Shown: one piece after another, positions 17,076-25,238 of the stretch
Layout of the letters: every line of letters begins with the position of its first letter
Position numbering within the stretch: the stretch's first letter is position 1
Origin: RGDT01 sp964630925
Lineage (GTDB): Bacteria; Planctomycetota; Planctomycetia; Gemmatales; Gemmataceae
Assembly: GCA_964630925.1 (NCBI GenBank)
Contig: CAZVZK010000017.1
Coordinates: 1 to 64,000, forward strand
Reading direction: 5' to 3'
DNA length: 64,000 bases
Position numbers and translations under genes: made by a program
Notes under the pieces: generated by a model
The model's database searches: none
What the model was told of the DNA's origin: nothing
What the model saw: only the letters and a program-made list of their open reading frames with translations

Positions 17076-18356
17076 ATGATCCGCGTCACCTGTCCGCATT
17101 GCGCCCGGCTGTTCGACACCGCGGACGCCAACGCCGGCAAGGCGGCACGCTGCTCCGGCTGCCGCGGCGTCATCCGCATCCCGGAGGCGGAGCCGGAGGT
17201 CTTCGAGGACTTCGAGGTCGTCGAGGACGACCCGCCGGCCCGTAAGCCGGCGAAGCCGGTCAAGGAGATCAAGCCCGCCAAGCCCCGCGAGATTACCCGG
17301 CCCGAATCGAAGCCGCAACCGCCAGCCCGGCGGACGCGGGACGAGGAGGTCAAACCACGGCGCGTCCGGTCACGCGAGATCGAGGAAGACATCGCGGCCG
17401 ACGAAGACGCGATGCGGAAGGAGGCCCTCGCGGCCGGCATCATGCCGCCGACGGACGCCTCGGAGGATCTCTCGGAACATCTCTCGGAGGGCCTGTCCGC
17501 GGGGCTGAGTGCGTCGGGGTGGATCGAGGAGGAGGACGATGACGACGGGCTGGACGACCTGCCCCGCCGTCGGCCGCGACGCGGCGACTCCGCCGTGCCG
17601 AAGAAGAAAAAGAAGAAGAAGGGGGACAGCACCGAGAGCAAGTTGTTCATGGCCCTGGCCATCGGGCTGTCGGTCCTGTTCATCGCGATGGGCGTGCCGG
17701 CGTACTTCTTCAAGGGCGGGGCGATCATGATGCTGGTGGTCGGCGTGGTGCCGGTGATCATCGGCACGCGGTGGATCCTGTACATCGCGGCGGAGGAGAG
17801 CCCCCTCGAGTACTACGCCTGCCTCTACGTGCCGCTGTACGACTCGTGGTTCGCCCTGAGCCGCTGGGGCGAGACCTGGCCGGCGTGCGTGATGTGCTGG
17901 ATCGGCCGCGTGTTCTCGATCACCGCGGGTCTGCTGCTGGCCATGCACTTCATGTACGACAAGGGCGGCGACTGGCCGCGCCCGGGCCCCGGCCCGGCGG
18001 CGACGGCGTCGGAGATCGACGCGGAGGCGGAGCGGCTGCTCAAGGGGGCGGGCTCGATGGAGGCGCGGGCGTGGATGGACACGCCGGGCCGCCGGTTCGC
18101 GGGGGTGACGGTGGGCGGGCTGGGGCTGCGCAACGCCGTCACCGGGATGTATGAGTGCGGCGCGGTGCGGGTGACGGCCTGCGAGGTGACCTCCGACGAG
18201 GACGGGGATGACCCAACTCAGCTCGTGGTGGAGTTGCCGGCGGCGAAGGAGAAACGCGAGGCGGTGTTCGCGTATCTGAACCGACGGCTACGCGGGGAGG
18301 ACGACGGCCGGCGGACGGACAGGGGGCAGAAGTACGAGGTCGTGCCGACGGATTGA
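17076..18356 (+). CDS. zinc-ribbon membrane protein of unknown function
   Basis: 426 residues from ATG 17076, chosen for the perfectly placed CAGGAGG at 17062-17068. The N-terminus is a zinc ribbon (CPHC and CSGC, residues 6-33) like those fused to many planctomycete membrane proteins. A highly charged, Pro/Lys/Glu-rich linker of about 150 residues follows, ending in a poly-Lys stretch. Then come three transmembrane helices (about 191-213, 215-240 and 267-290). The C-terminal ~130 residues are soluble and acidic. No enzyme motif is recognised. It may be a membrane scaffold or regulator; this is inference from architecture. Confidence 0.65.
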   Translation: MIRVTCPHCARLFDTADANAGKAARCSGCRGVIRIPEAEPEVFEDFEVVEDDPPARKPAKPVKEIKPAKPREITRPESKPQPPARRTRDEEVKPRRVRSREIEEDIAADEDAMRKEALAAGIMPPTDASEDLSEHLSEGLSAGLSASGWIEEEDDDDGLDDLPRRRPRRGDSAVPKKKKKKKGDSTESKLFMALAIGLSVLFIAMGVPAYFFKGGAIMMLVVGVVPVIIGTRWILYIAAEESPLEYYACLYVPLYDSWFALSRWGETWPACVMCWIGRVFSITAGLLLAMHFMYDKGGDWPRPGPGPAATASEIDAEAERLLKGAGSMEARAWMDTPGRRFAGVTVGGLGLRNAVTGMYECGAVRVTACEVTSDEDGDDPTQLVVELPAAKEKREAVFAYLNRRLRGEDDGRRTDRGQKYEVVPTD

Positions 18357-18425
18357 GGGCCTCCCGAGAGGGCCGGCGGCGCGGTATCCTGAAGGCTGAC
18401 ACGAGTCGGTTCTCGGGAGCCTGCC

Positions 18426-21400
18426 ATGCCGCGACCCCTCGCCTACCTCCTGATCGCCCTGTGCCTCGGCGCCGGCCCCCTGCCACGCACCGCGGCCGAG
18501 CGGGATGCGTTCTTCCTGGAGCGCGATGGCCCGTGGCGGAAATCCCTGCGCGACTGGGCGGTGGGGAAGCGCGACGAGGCCGTGGCCGGCATGCGGAAGG
18601 CGCTGGCCGCCGCCGAGCGGGCGGTGGGGCACGGGTTCGAGTCGCTGCACGTCCGCGAGCGTCTCGCGGTCATGCTGGAGGCGCGGGGCGAATGGGCGGA
18701 CGCCGCCGCGGAACGTGCGGCGGCTTGGCGGACGGCGGAGCTGATGTACGGTCCCGGCTCGTGGCAGGCGGTCAGCGCCCGCGTGCGGGCCGGCCGCCTG
18801 CGCGACATGGCGGCCCTGGGCCCGGAGGCCCTGGCCCGGGCGGTGCGGGCGGAGGGGAAGTTCGCCCAGGCGGCGGCGCTGATCCTGGGCAACAAGTTCC
18901 GCGAGGCCCTGCGGCCGGCCGGCGAGGCGCTCACCGAGCTGGAGGCGGTCCTCGGCCGAGGGCATTCGCGGGTGGGGGATGCGTTGCTCAACCTGAGCCA
19001 TGCCCACCTGGGGGCGGGCGACTACCGGGCGGCCCTGCCCCACGCGCGGCGGGGGGCGGAGATCGCCCGCGAGACGCACGGGGCAGGGCACCCGCACCAC
19101 GCCGACGCCCTGAACCTCATCGCCCAGCTCCTGCGGCAGATGGGCGACCTGGACGGGGCGGCGCCGCTGTTGACGCGGGCCGTGGCGATCCAACGGGCCG
19201 TCACGGCGCGCTACGCGCCGGCCTACGCGCGCAGCCTGAGCAACCTGGCCGTACTGCACGACGAGCGGGGGGACCGGCGGGCGGCCAATCCCCTGCATCG
19301 GGAGGCGGCCGCGACGGCCCGCGAGTGGCTCCAGGCCCGCGACCCGGCGCGTGCCGGCGCCCTGACGGGGTTGGCCAACCACCTGGAGCGCCTGGGGGAC
19401 ACTCGGGCGGCGTTGCCCCTGCTGAAGGAGGCGCTCGAGATCCACCAGGCGGGCGAGGGCAGGGCCGGGCTGATGGCCCTGCAGGCGAGAAAGTACCTCG
19501 CCGAGGCCCTCGGGCGTCTGGGGGGGCGACGCGCGGGCCGGGCCACGCTGGAGGAGGCGGTCCGGGATTGCAAGGCGGCACACGGCGAGCGCCACCCGAT
19601 GTACGCCCGCCTGCTCCAGTCCCTCGCCCTGGCCGTCGCCGCCGACGACGGCCCCGCCGCCCTGGCCCTGCACGAGAAGGCGCTCGGCATCATCGCGGCG
19701 GCGCACGGGGAAAGGAGCCCAGCCCTGTGTGGGGCTCTGTTGGAGATCGCCGACCTGCGCCGCGGCCTGGGTGACACGGCGGGCGCCCGTGCGGCGGCGT
19801 CGCGCGCGGTGCGTGTGGCGCGGGAGGGCCTCGGGGAGTGGCACCCCGCCCACGGGGCCGCGATCAAGTCCCTGGCGCACGTCGAGCTGGCGGCGGGCGA
19901 GCCGGCGGAGGCCCGTCGGCTCCTGGACGCGGCCCTGGAGATCGCGGCGCGGGGCCTGCGCCGCGACGCGGCGGTGCAGTCGGAGAGGCTGCAACTGTCC
20001 GCGGCGGAGGCGCACCGGGGCCTCCTCGGCCTGCGCCTGTCGCTCGACGACGGCGGGGCGTATGAAAACGCCCTGGCGTGGAAGGGCGCCGTGCTGTCCC
20101 GCGAGCGGCAGCGCCGGCTGTACGCCCGGCTGTCGGGCGGCCCGGAAACCAGGGCGGCCGCGGAGAAGCTCCAGCAGACGACGCGGATGCTGGCGGCGCT
20201 GGCCCAGGACCCGGAGGCGCGCCGCGAGCGTTTCGAGGCGCTGGTCGCCGAGCAGGAGGCGTTGCAGGCGGAGCTGTCGCGTCTGTCGGCGGACGCCCGC
20301 GCGGGGGAGGCGCAGGCCACCCCAAAGGGGATTGGGGAGGCGCTGCCGGATGGCGTGGCGCTGGTCGATTATTACACGTTCATCCATCGGGGGGTGGTGG
20401 ACCGCGAGGGCAGGCCGAAGGCGGTCCCGCACCTGACGGCGTTCGTGGTCCGGCGGGGCCGGCCGGCGGCGCGGGTGGATCTGGGGCCGCTGGCGGCGAC
20501 GGAGGAGCTGGCCCGCGAGTGGCGGGCGCTGCTGGCCCGGGGCCGCCAGGGGGGCGAGGCGGGCCGCGACCTGCGGCGGCGGATCTGGGCCCCGGTGGAG
20601 GGGCACCTCGGCGGCGCCAGGGTGGTGCTGTTGTCGCCGGACGGGCCCCTGGCGGCGGTGCCCTTCGCCGCCCTGCCGGGCAGGAAGGAGGGGTCGTATC
20701 TGCTGGAGGAGCTGACGCTGGCGTCCGTCCCGGTGCCGCAGGCGCTGGCGGGGGCCGGCGGCCCGGCGCCGGGGCGGCACGGGCCGTCGCTGCTGGCGGT
20801 GGGCGACGTGGATTACAACGAGGCACGGGCGCCGGCGGCGCGGGCGGCGCTGATCGGCGGGCGCGGGGCGCCGGCGGCGACGCGGCGGGCCTGGGAGCGT
20901 CTGCCCGCGACGTTCACGGAGGTGGCGGCGGTGTCCAAATCGTTCGCCGGCCTGTTCGAGGGCGGGACGGTGACGGACCTGAGCAAGGGCCGCGCGACGA
21001 AGGCGGCCGTACGCGAGGCGCTGCCGCGGGTGCGGTACGCGCACCTGGCGACGCACGGCTTCTTCGCCCCGGAGGACGCGGCGGGCGAGTGGCATCCGCT
21101 GTTGATGGCGGGGATCGCGCTGGCCGGCGCGAATAGGACGCCGGGGGAGGGCGAGGAGGACGGCATCCTGACGGCGCTGGAGGTCAGCGAGATGGACCTC
21201 ACGCGGCTGGAATTGGCGGTGCTGTCGGCGTGCGAGACGGGCCTGGGCAAGGAGTCGAAGGGGGAGGGGCTGTTGAGCCTGCAGCGTGCCTTCCAGGCGG
21301 CGGGGGCCAGGAGCGTGGTGGCCTCGCTGTGGAGCGTGGACGACCGGGCGACGCAGTCGCTGATGAGCGACTTCTACCGCGTGGCCTGGGACCCGGAGAA

Positions 21401-21560
21401 GATCGTCAGCCGCGCCGAGGCCTTGCGGCAGGCGCAGTTGTCCATGCTGCGCGACGGGGTGCGCCGCGGCTCGGTGAAGGAGCTGGTGGCGGAGAAGGGC
21501 ACGCGGCGCGTGCCCCCGTTCTACTGGGCGGGCTTCGTCCTGAGCGGCGACTGGCGCTGA
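18426..21560 (+). CDS. exported TPR-CHAT protein 1
   Basis: 1044 residues. A signal peptide (about 1-24, LAYLLIALCLGAGPLP) is followed by about 500 residues of helical TPR repeats with variable spacing. A CHAT peptidase domain makes up the last ~400 residues. The caspase-like dyad is present: His877 in YAHLATHGFF and Cys936 in VLSACETGLG. CHAT proteases in other bacteria are switched on by partner binding through TPRs (for example in type III-E CRISPR systems). Here the signal peptide points to a periplasmic or secreted role instead. It is followed after 62 bases by paralogue 2, and the last 40-odd bases of the two genes are identical, suggesting gene conversion. No substrate gene is obvious nearby. 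Confidence 0.85.
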   Translation: MPRPLAYLLIALCLGAGPLPRTAAERDAFFLERDGPWRKSLRDWAVGKRDEAVAGMRKALAAAERAVGHGFESLHVRERLAVMLEARGEWADAAAERAAAWRTAELMYGPGSWQAVSARVRAGRLRDMAALGPEALARAVRAEGKFAQAAALILGNKFREALRPAGEALTELEAVLGRGHSRVGDALLNLSHAHLGAGDYRAALPHARRGAEIARETHGAGHPHHADALNLIAQLLRQMGDLDGAAPLLTRAVAIQRAVTARYAPAYARSLSNLAVLHDERGDRRAANPLHREAAATAREWLQARDPARAGALTGLANHLERLGDTRAALPLLKEALEIHQAGEGRAGLMALQARKYLAEALGRLGGRRAGRATLEEAVRDCKAAHGERHPMYARLLQSLALAVAADDGPAALALHEKALGIIAAAHGERSPALCGALLEIADLRRGLGDTAGARAAASRAVRVAREGLGEWHPAHGAAIKSLAHVELAAGEPAEARRLLDAALEIAARGLRRDAAVQSERLQLSAAEAHRGLLGLRLSLDDGGAYENALAWKGAVLSRERQRRLYARLSGGPETRAAAEKLQQTTRMLAALAQDPEARRERFEALVAEQEALQAELSRLSADARAGEAQATPKGIGEALPDGVALVDYYTFIHRGVVDREGRPKAVPHLTAFVVRRGRPAARVDLGPLAATEELAREWRALLARGRQGGEAGRDLRRRIWAPVEGHLGGARVVLLSPDGPLAAVPFAALPGRKEGSYLLEELTLASVPVPQALAGAGGPAPGRHGPSLLAVGDVDYNEARAPAARAALIGGRGAPAATRRAWERLPATFTEVAAVSKSFAGLFEGGTVTDLSKGRATKAAVREALPRVRYAHLATHGFFAPEDAAGEWHPLLMAGIALAGANRTPGEGEEDGILTALEVSEMDLTRLELAVLSACETGLGKESKGEGLLSLQRAFQAAGARSVVASLWSVDDRATQSLMSDFYRVAWDPEKIVSRAEALRQAQLSMLRDGVRRGSVKELVAEKGTRRVPPFYWAGFVLSGDWR

Positions 21561-21622
21561 GGCGCCCCGCGCACCGGAAGCCGGGTCGTAGGATAGGGGG
21601 CGGGCACCGGGAGGATGCGTCC

Positions 21623-24600
21623 ATGAGGCTCGTCGCGCTGACGGCGGTGTTGGTGGGGGTCGCGGCTGCCCCCGTGCCGAAGCTCACGCCGGGGCAGGCG
21701 GATTTGATGCGTCGGCACGACGCAATCATGGGGGAGGCGGCGCGGCTGGGTAAGGAGAAGAAAAACGCGGCGGCGTGGGAGGCGGGGCTGCGGGCCGTCA
21801 CGCTGCTGGAGGAGGTGGACGGGCCGTTAACGCTGCGCGTCGCCGGGCGCAAGGCGGCCCTTGCCGGCGGTTCGGCCCCCGCCGAGCAGACGCGCAGGGC
21901 GGACGCCCTCCGCGTCGAGGCCATCCGTGCCCTGGCGCGGCTGCTGGGGCCGAGGCACCACCGGACCGTCGACCTGGAGTGGGAGGGGCGGACGGCCCGC
22001 CTGGTGGAGGTGATGGACGCGGCGGGGCGGAAGCGCCTGGCGGAGGGCCAGCGGATGAACGCGGAGGCGTTGGCGCTGTCCCGCCGGGGCGACCACGCGG
22101 CCGCCCTGCCCATGTCCCGCCGGTCGGTGGACGCCGCCAGGGAGTTACTCGGCGAGAGGCACCCGTCGTACGCCACGGCCCTGGACAACCTCGCCACGCT
22201 GCTCCAAAGCATGGGCGACCACGCGGCGGCCCTCCCCCTGCACAGGCAGGCTCTGGCGATCAGGAAGGAGGCGTTGGGTGAGGGCCATCCCTCCTACGCC
22301 CTCGGCCTGAACAACCTCGCCCTGCTGCACAAGACGATGGGGGACCATGCGGCGGCGCTCCCCCTGTACAAGGAGGCCCTGGCCGTCCGCAAGGCGGCGC
22401 TGGGGGGACGGCACCCCGACTACGCCCAGAGCCTCGACAACCTCGCCATGCTCCTCAAGGCGATGGGCGACCTGAAGGGGGCTTTGCCCCCGTGCCGGCG
22501 GGCGCTCGAGATCCGCAAGGAGACGCTGGGCGAGCGGCACCCCACTTATGCCCTCAGCCTCAACAACCTCGCCATGCTGCTCGCAGGCCTGGGCGACCTC
22601 AAGGGGGCATTGCCCCTGATGGAGCGATCGGTGTCCGTCCTCCGGGCCACCCTGGGCAAGAACCACCCTGGCCACGCAACGGGCCTGAACAACCTCGCCA
22701 CGCTGCTCATGGACATGGGCGAGCTGAAGGCCGCGCTGCTCCCGTGCCGGCAGGCGTTGGCCATCCGCAAGGCGGCGCTGGGGGTGCGACACCCCGACTA
22801 CGCCCAAAGCCTGAACAACCTCGGCCTTCTGCTACAAGAGGCGGGGGACCTGAGGGCGGCCCTGCCGCTCCTGCGGGAGGCGCTGGCCGTCCACAAGGCC
22901 GCCCTCGGGGAGAAACACCCCTCCTACGCGGCCGGCCTGAACAACCTCGCCTTCCTGCTCGAGGCGATGGGCGACCGCAAGGCCGCGTTGCCGTTGATGG
23001 AGCAGGCGGCGGCCGCCCACAAGGCCGCCCTCGGAGAGAAACACCCCGGATACGCGGCCGGCCTGAACAACCTCGCCTTCCTGCTCATGGTCATGGGCGA
23101 CCTGAAGGGGGCCTTGCCCCTGATGGAGCAGGCGGCCGCCGTGTACAAGGAGGCGTTGGGGGAGCGGCACCCCTCCTACGCCGCCTGCCTGGGCAACATG
23201 GCCGGCCTGCTCCAAAGCATGGGCGACCCGAAGGCGGCCCTCCCCCTTCGGCGGCGGGCGCTCGCCATCGAGAAGGCCGCCCTGGGCGAGCGGCACCCCC
23301 ATCATGCCCGCGGCCTGAACAACCTCGCCATGCTGCTCAAGGCCACGGGGGACCACACGATGGCCCTGCCCCTCCTCCGGCAGGCGCTGGCCATTCGGAA
23401 GGAGGCGCTGGGCGAGCGGCACCCCGACCACGCCGTCAGCCTGAGCAACCTCGCCATGTTGCTCCGGGAGGCGGGGGACCTCGAGGGGGCACTCGAGCAC
23501 ATGGAGCGCGCCCTCGCCGTCGCGACGGACCAGCTCCGCGATCTCGCCGCCGTTCAGTCCGACCGCCAGCAGCTCGCCGCCGCCCACGCCGCACGCCACT
23601 TCCTGCACAACCGCCTCTTGCTGCCCGACTCGGGCAAACACCCCGCCGCCGCCGCGCACGTCCTGGCCTGGAAGGGGCAGGTCCTGTTGCGGCAGCAGCA
23701 GCGCCGCCTCTTCCTCCGCCTCTCCGGCGACGCCGAGGCCGGGGCCGCCGCAGAGCGCCTGGGGTCGGTGACGCGGCAGCTCGTGGCGCTGCGTCAGTCC
23801 CCCGACGCCACGCGCGAGCGCCTCGCCGCCCTGGAGCAGGAGCAGGACGAGGCGCAGGCGAGGCTCTCCAAGCTGTCCACCGCCTACCGCGAGGCGCGCG
23901 AGACGGAGCGGAAGCCGGAGGCGCTCGCCAAAACCCTGCCGGATGGGGCCGTCCTCGTCGACTACCTCTTCCACCACGAGGGCCTCGCCGCCTTCGTCCA
24001 CCGGCCGGGCAAGGCGGCGGCGCGCTTCGACCTGGGCAAGGCCGACGCCGTCGTGGCGGCCGTCCGCGGGTGGCGGGCGGATCTCGTGCGCGGACGGCAG
24101 GCCACGGCCTCCGGGACGAAGGTGAAGAGGCTCCTGCTCGACCCGTTGGCGAAGCACCTGGATGGGGCCAAGACGCTCCTCGTCTCCCCCGACGGCGTCC
24201 TGGGGACGGCCCCCTTCGCGGCGCTGCCGGGCGGCAAGGCGGGGACGTTCCTGATCGAGGACGTGGCCGTCGCCGTCGTACCGGCGCCGGCGCAGGTGCC
24301 CGACCTGATGAAGCCACGCGACAGGAAGGAGCGGTTGGGGCCGACATTACTCGTGCTTGGCGACCTCCGCTATGACCCCAGCGCGGGGGCGAGGCCGGCG
24401 CCCGCCGCCGAGGACGAGCGCTCCGCCGCCCGCACGGGCCGCGAGCGTTTCACGCCCCTGGCCGCCACCAGGGCCGAGGCGCAGGCCGTCAAGGCGTCGT
24501 TCTCCGAGCTGTTCCGCGGGGGGACGGTCACGGACCTGCGTGGCGGCGAGGCGACCAAGAAGGCGGTCCGCGAGCACCTTCCCAAGGTCCGATACGCCCA

Positions 24601-25162
24601 CTTCGCCACGCACGGCTTCTTTGCCCCAGAGACGGCCCGCGCCGCCGAGGCGAGAGGGCGCCCCGACGGGCGGCGCGAGGTGGTCGGGTGGCACCCGCTG
24701 CTGCTGAGCGGGCTGGCCCTGTCTGACGCCAACCGCGAACCGCAGGCAGGCGGGGAGGATGGCATCCTCACGGCCCTGGAGGTCTCCGAGATGGACCTGA
24801 CCAGGCTGGAGTTAGCGGTGCTTTCGGCGTGCGAGACGGGCCTGGGACAGGAGGCCGGCGGAGAGGGGTTGCTCGGCATGCAGCGAGCATTCGCCGCCGC
24901 CGGGGCCCGCACCGTCGTCGCCAGCCTGTGGAAGGTGGACGACCGTGCCACGGGGCAGATCATGCAGGAATTCTACGCCGCCGCCTGGGATACCGGGAAG
25001 ATCGTCAGCCGCGCCGAGGCACTGCGCCACGCCCAGCTTTCAATGCTCAAGGAGGGCCGGCGGCGCGGGGTGGGGAAGGACGCGGAGAAGACGCCGGGGG
25101 GAGAGACCCGGCTGCCGCCGTTCTACTGGGCGGGCTTCGTCCTGAGCGGCGACTGGCGCTGA
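21623..25162 (+). CDS. exported TPR-CHAT protein 2
   Basis: 1179 residues from ATG 21623 (GGGAGG eight bases upstream; earlier in-frame codons belong to a non-coding stretch). The signal peptide is short (about 1-16). About eleven tandem 42-residue kinesin-light-chain-type TPRs follow, with consensus ALPLxxxALAIRKxALGE-HP-YAxxLNNLAxLL, much more regular than in paralogue 1. The C-terminal CHAT domain has the dyad His997 (AHFATHGFF) and Cys1070 (VLSACETGLG). The highly regular repeats at the DNA level are prone to expansion or contraction. It probably shares a transcript with the upstream paralogue. Role: likely a signal-activated exported cysteine protease. Confidence 0.87.
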   Translation: MRLVALTAVLVGVAAAPVPKLTPGQADLMRRHDAIMGEAARLGKEKKNAAAWEAGLRAVTLLEEVDGPLTLRVAGRKAALAGGSAPAEQTRRADALRVEAIRALARLLGPRHHRTVDLEWEGRTARLVEVMDAAGRKRLAEGQRMNAEALALSRRGDHAAALPMSRRSVDAARELLGERHPSYATALDNLATLLQSMGDHAAALPLHRQALAIRKEALGEGHPSYALGLNNLALLHKTMGDHAAALPLYKEALAVRKAALGGRHPDYAQSLDNLAMLLKAMGDLKGALPPCRRALEIRKETLGERHPTYALSLNNLAMLLAGLGDLKGALPLMERSVSVLRATLGKNHPGHATGLNNLATLLMDMGELKAALLPCRQALAIRKAALGVRHPDYAQSLNNLGLLLQEAGDLRAALPLLREALAVHKAALGEKHPSYAAGLNNLAFLLEAMGDRKAALPLMEQAAAAHKAALGEKHPGYAAGLNNLAFLLMVMGDLKGALPLMEQAAAVYKEALGERHPSYAACLGNMAGLLQSMGDPKAALPLRRRALAIEKAALGERHPHHARGLNNLAMLLKATGDHTMALPLLRQALAIRKEALGERHPDHAVSLSNLAMLLREAGDLEGALEHMERALAVATDQLRDLAAVQSDRQQLAAAHAARHFLHNRLLLPDSGKHPAAAAHVLAWKGQVLLRQQQRRLFLRLSGDAEAGAAAERLGSVTRQLVALRQSPDATRERLAALEQEQDEAQARLSKLSTAYREARETERKPEALAKTLPDGAVLVDYLFHHEGLAAFVHRPGKAAARFDLGKADAVVAAVRGWRADLVRGRQATASGTKVKRLLLDPLAKHLDGAKTLLVSPDGVLGTAPFAALPGGKAGTFLIEDVAVAVVPAPAQVPDLMKPRDRKERLGPTLLVLGDLRYDPSAGARPAPAAEDERSAARTGRERFTPLAATRAEAQAVKASFSELFRGGTVTDLRGGEATKKAVREHLPKVRYAHFATHGFFAPETARAAEARGRPDGRREVVGWHPLLLSGLALSDANREPQAGGEDGILTALEVSEMDLTRLELAVLSACETGLGQEAGGEGLLGMQRAFAAAGARTVVASLWKVDDRATGQIMQEFYAAAWDTGKIVSRAEALRHAQLSMLKEGRRRGVGKDAEKTPGGETRLPPFYWAGFVLSGDWR

Positions 25163-25238
25163 GACGCCCCACCCTCCGCACCTACCAAACGGGCCTTCCG
25201 GTGGGCATAATACCCCACACGCACCCGGAGGCCGACCC

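Noticed and set aside
18288..21095. Very long minus-strand open frame opposite TPR-CHAT 1
   Set aside because: Arg/Pro-rich shadow of a well-supported gene; no start signal or motif.
22085..23520. Regular tandem repeat that could be mistaken for a CRISPR or satellite array
   Set aside because: The roughly 126-base periodicity is the DNA form of 42-residue TPR repeats inside TPR-CHAT 2, fully in frame.
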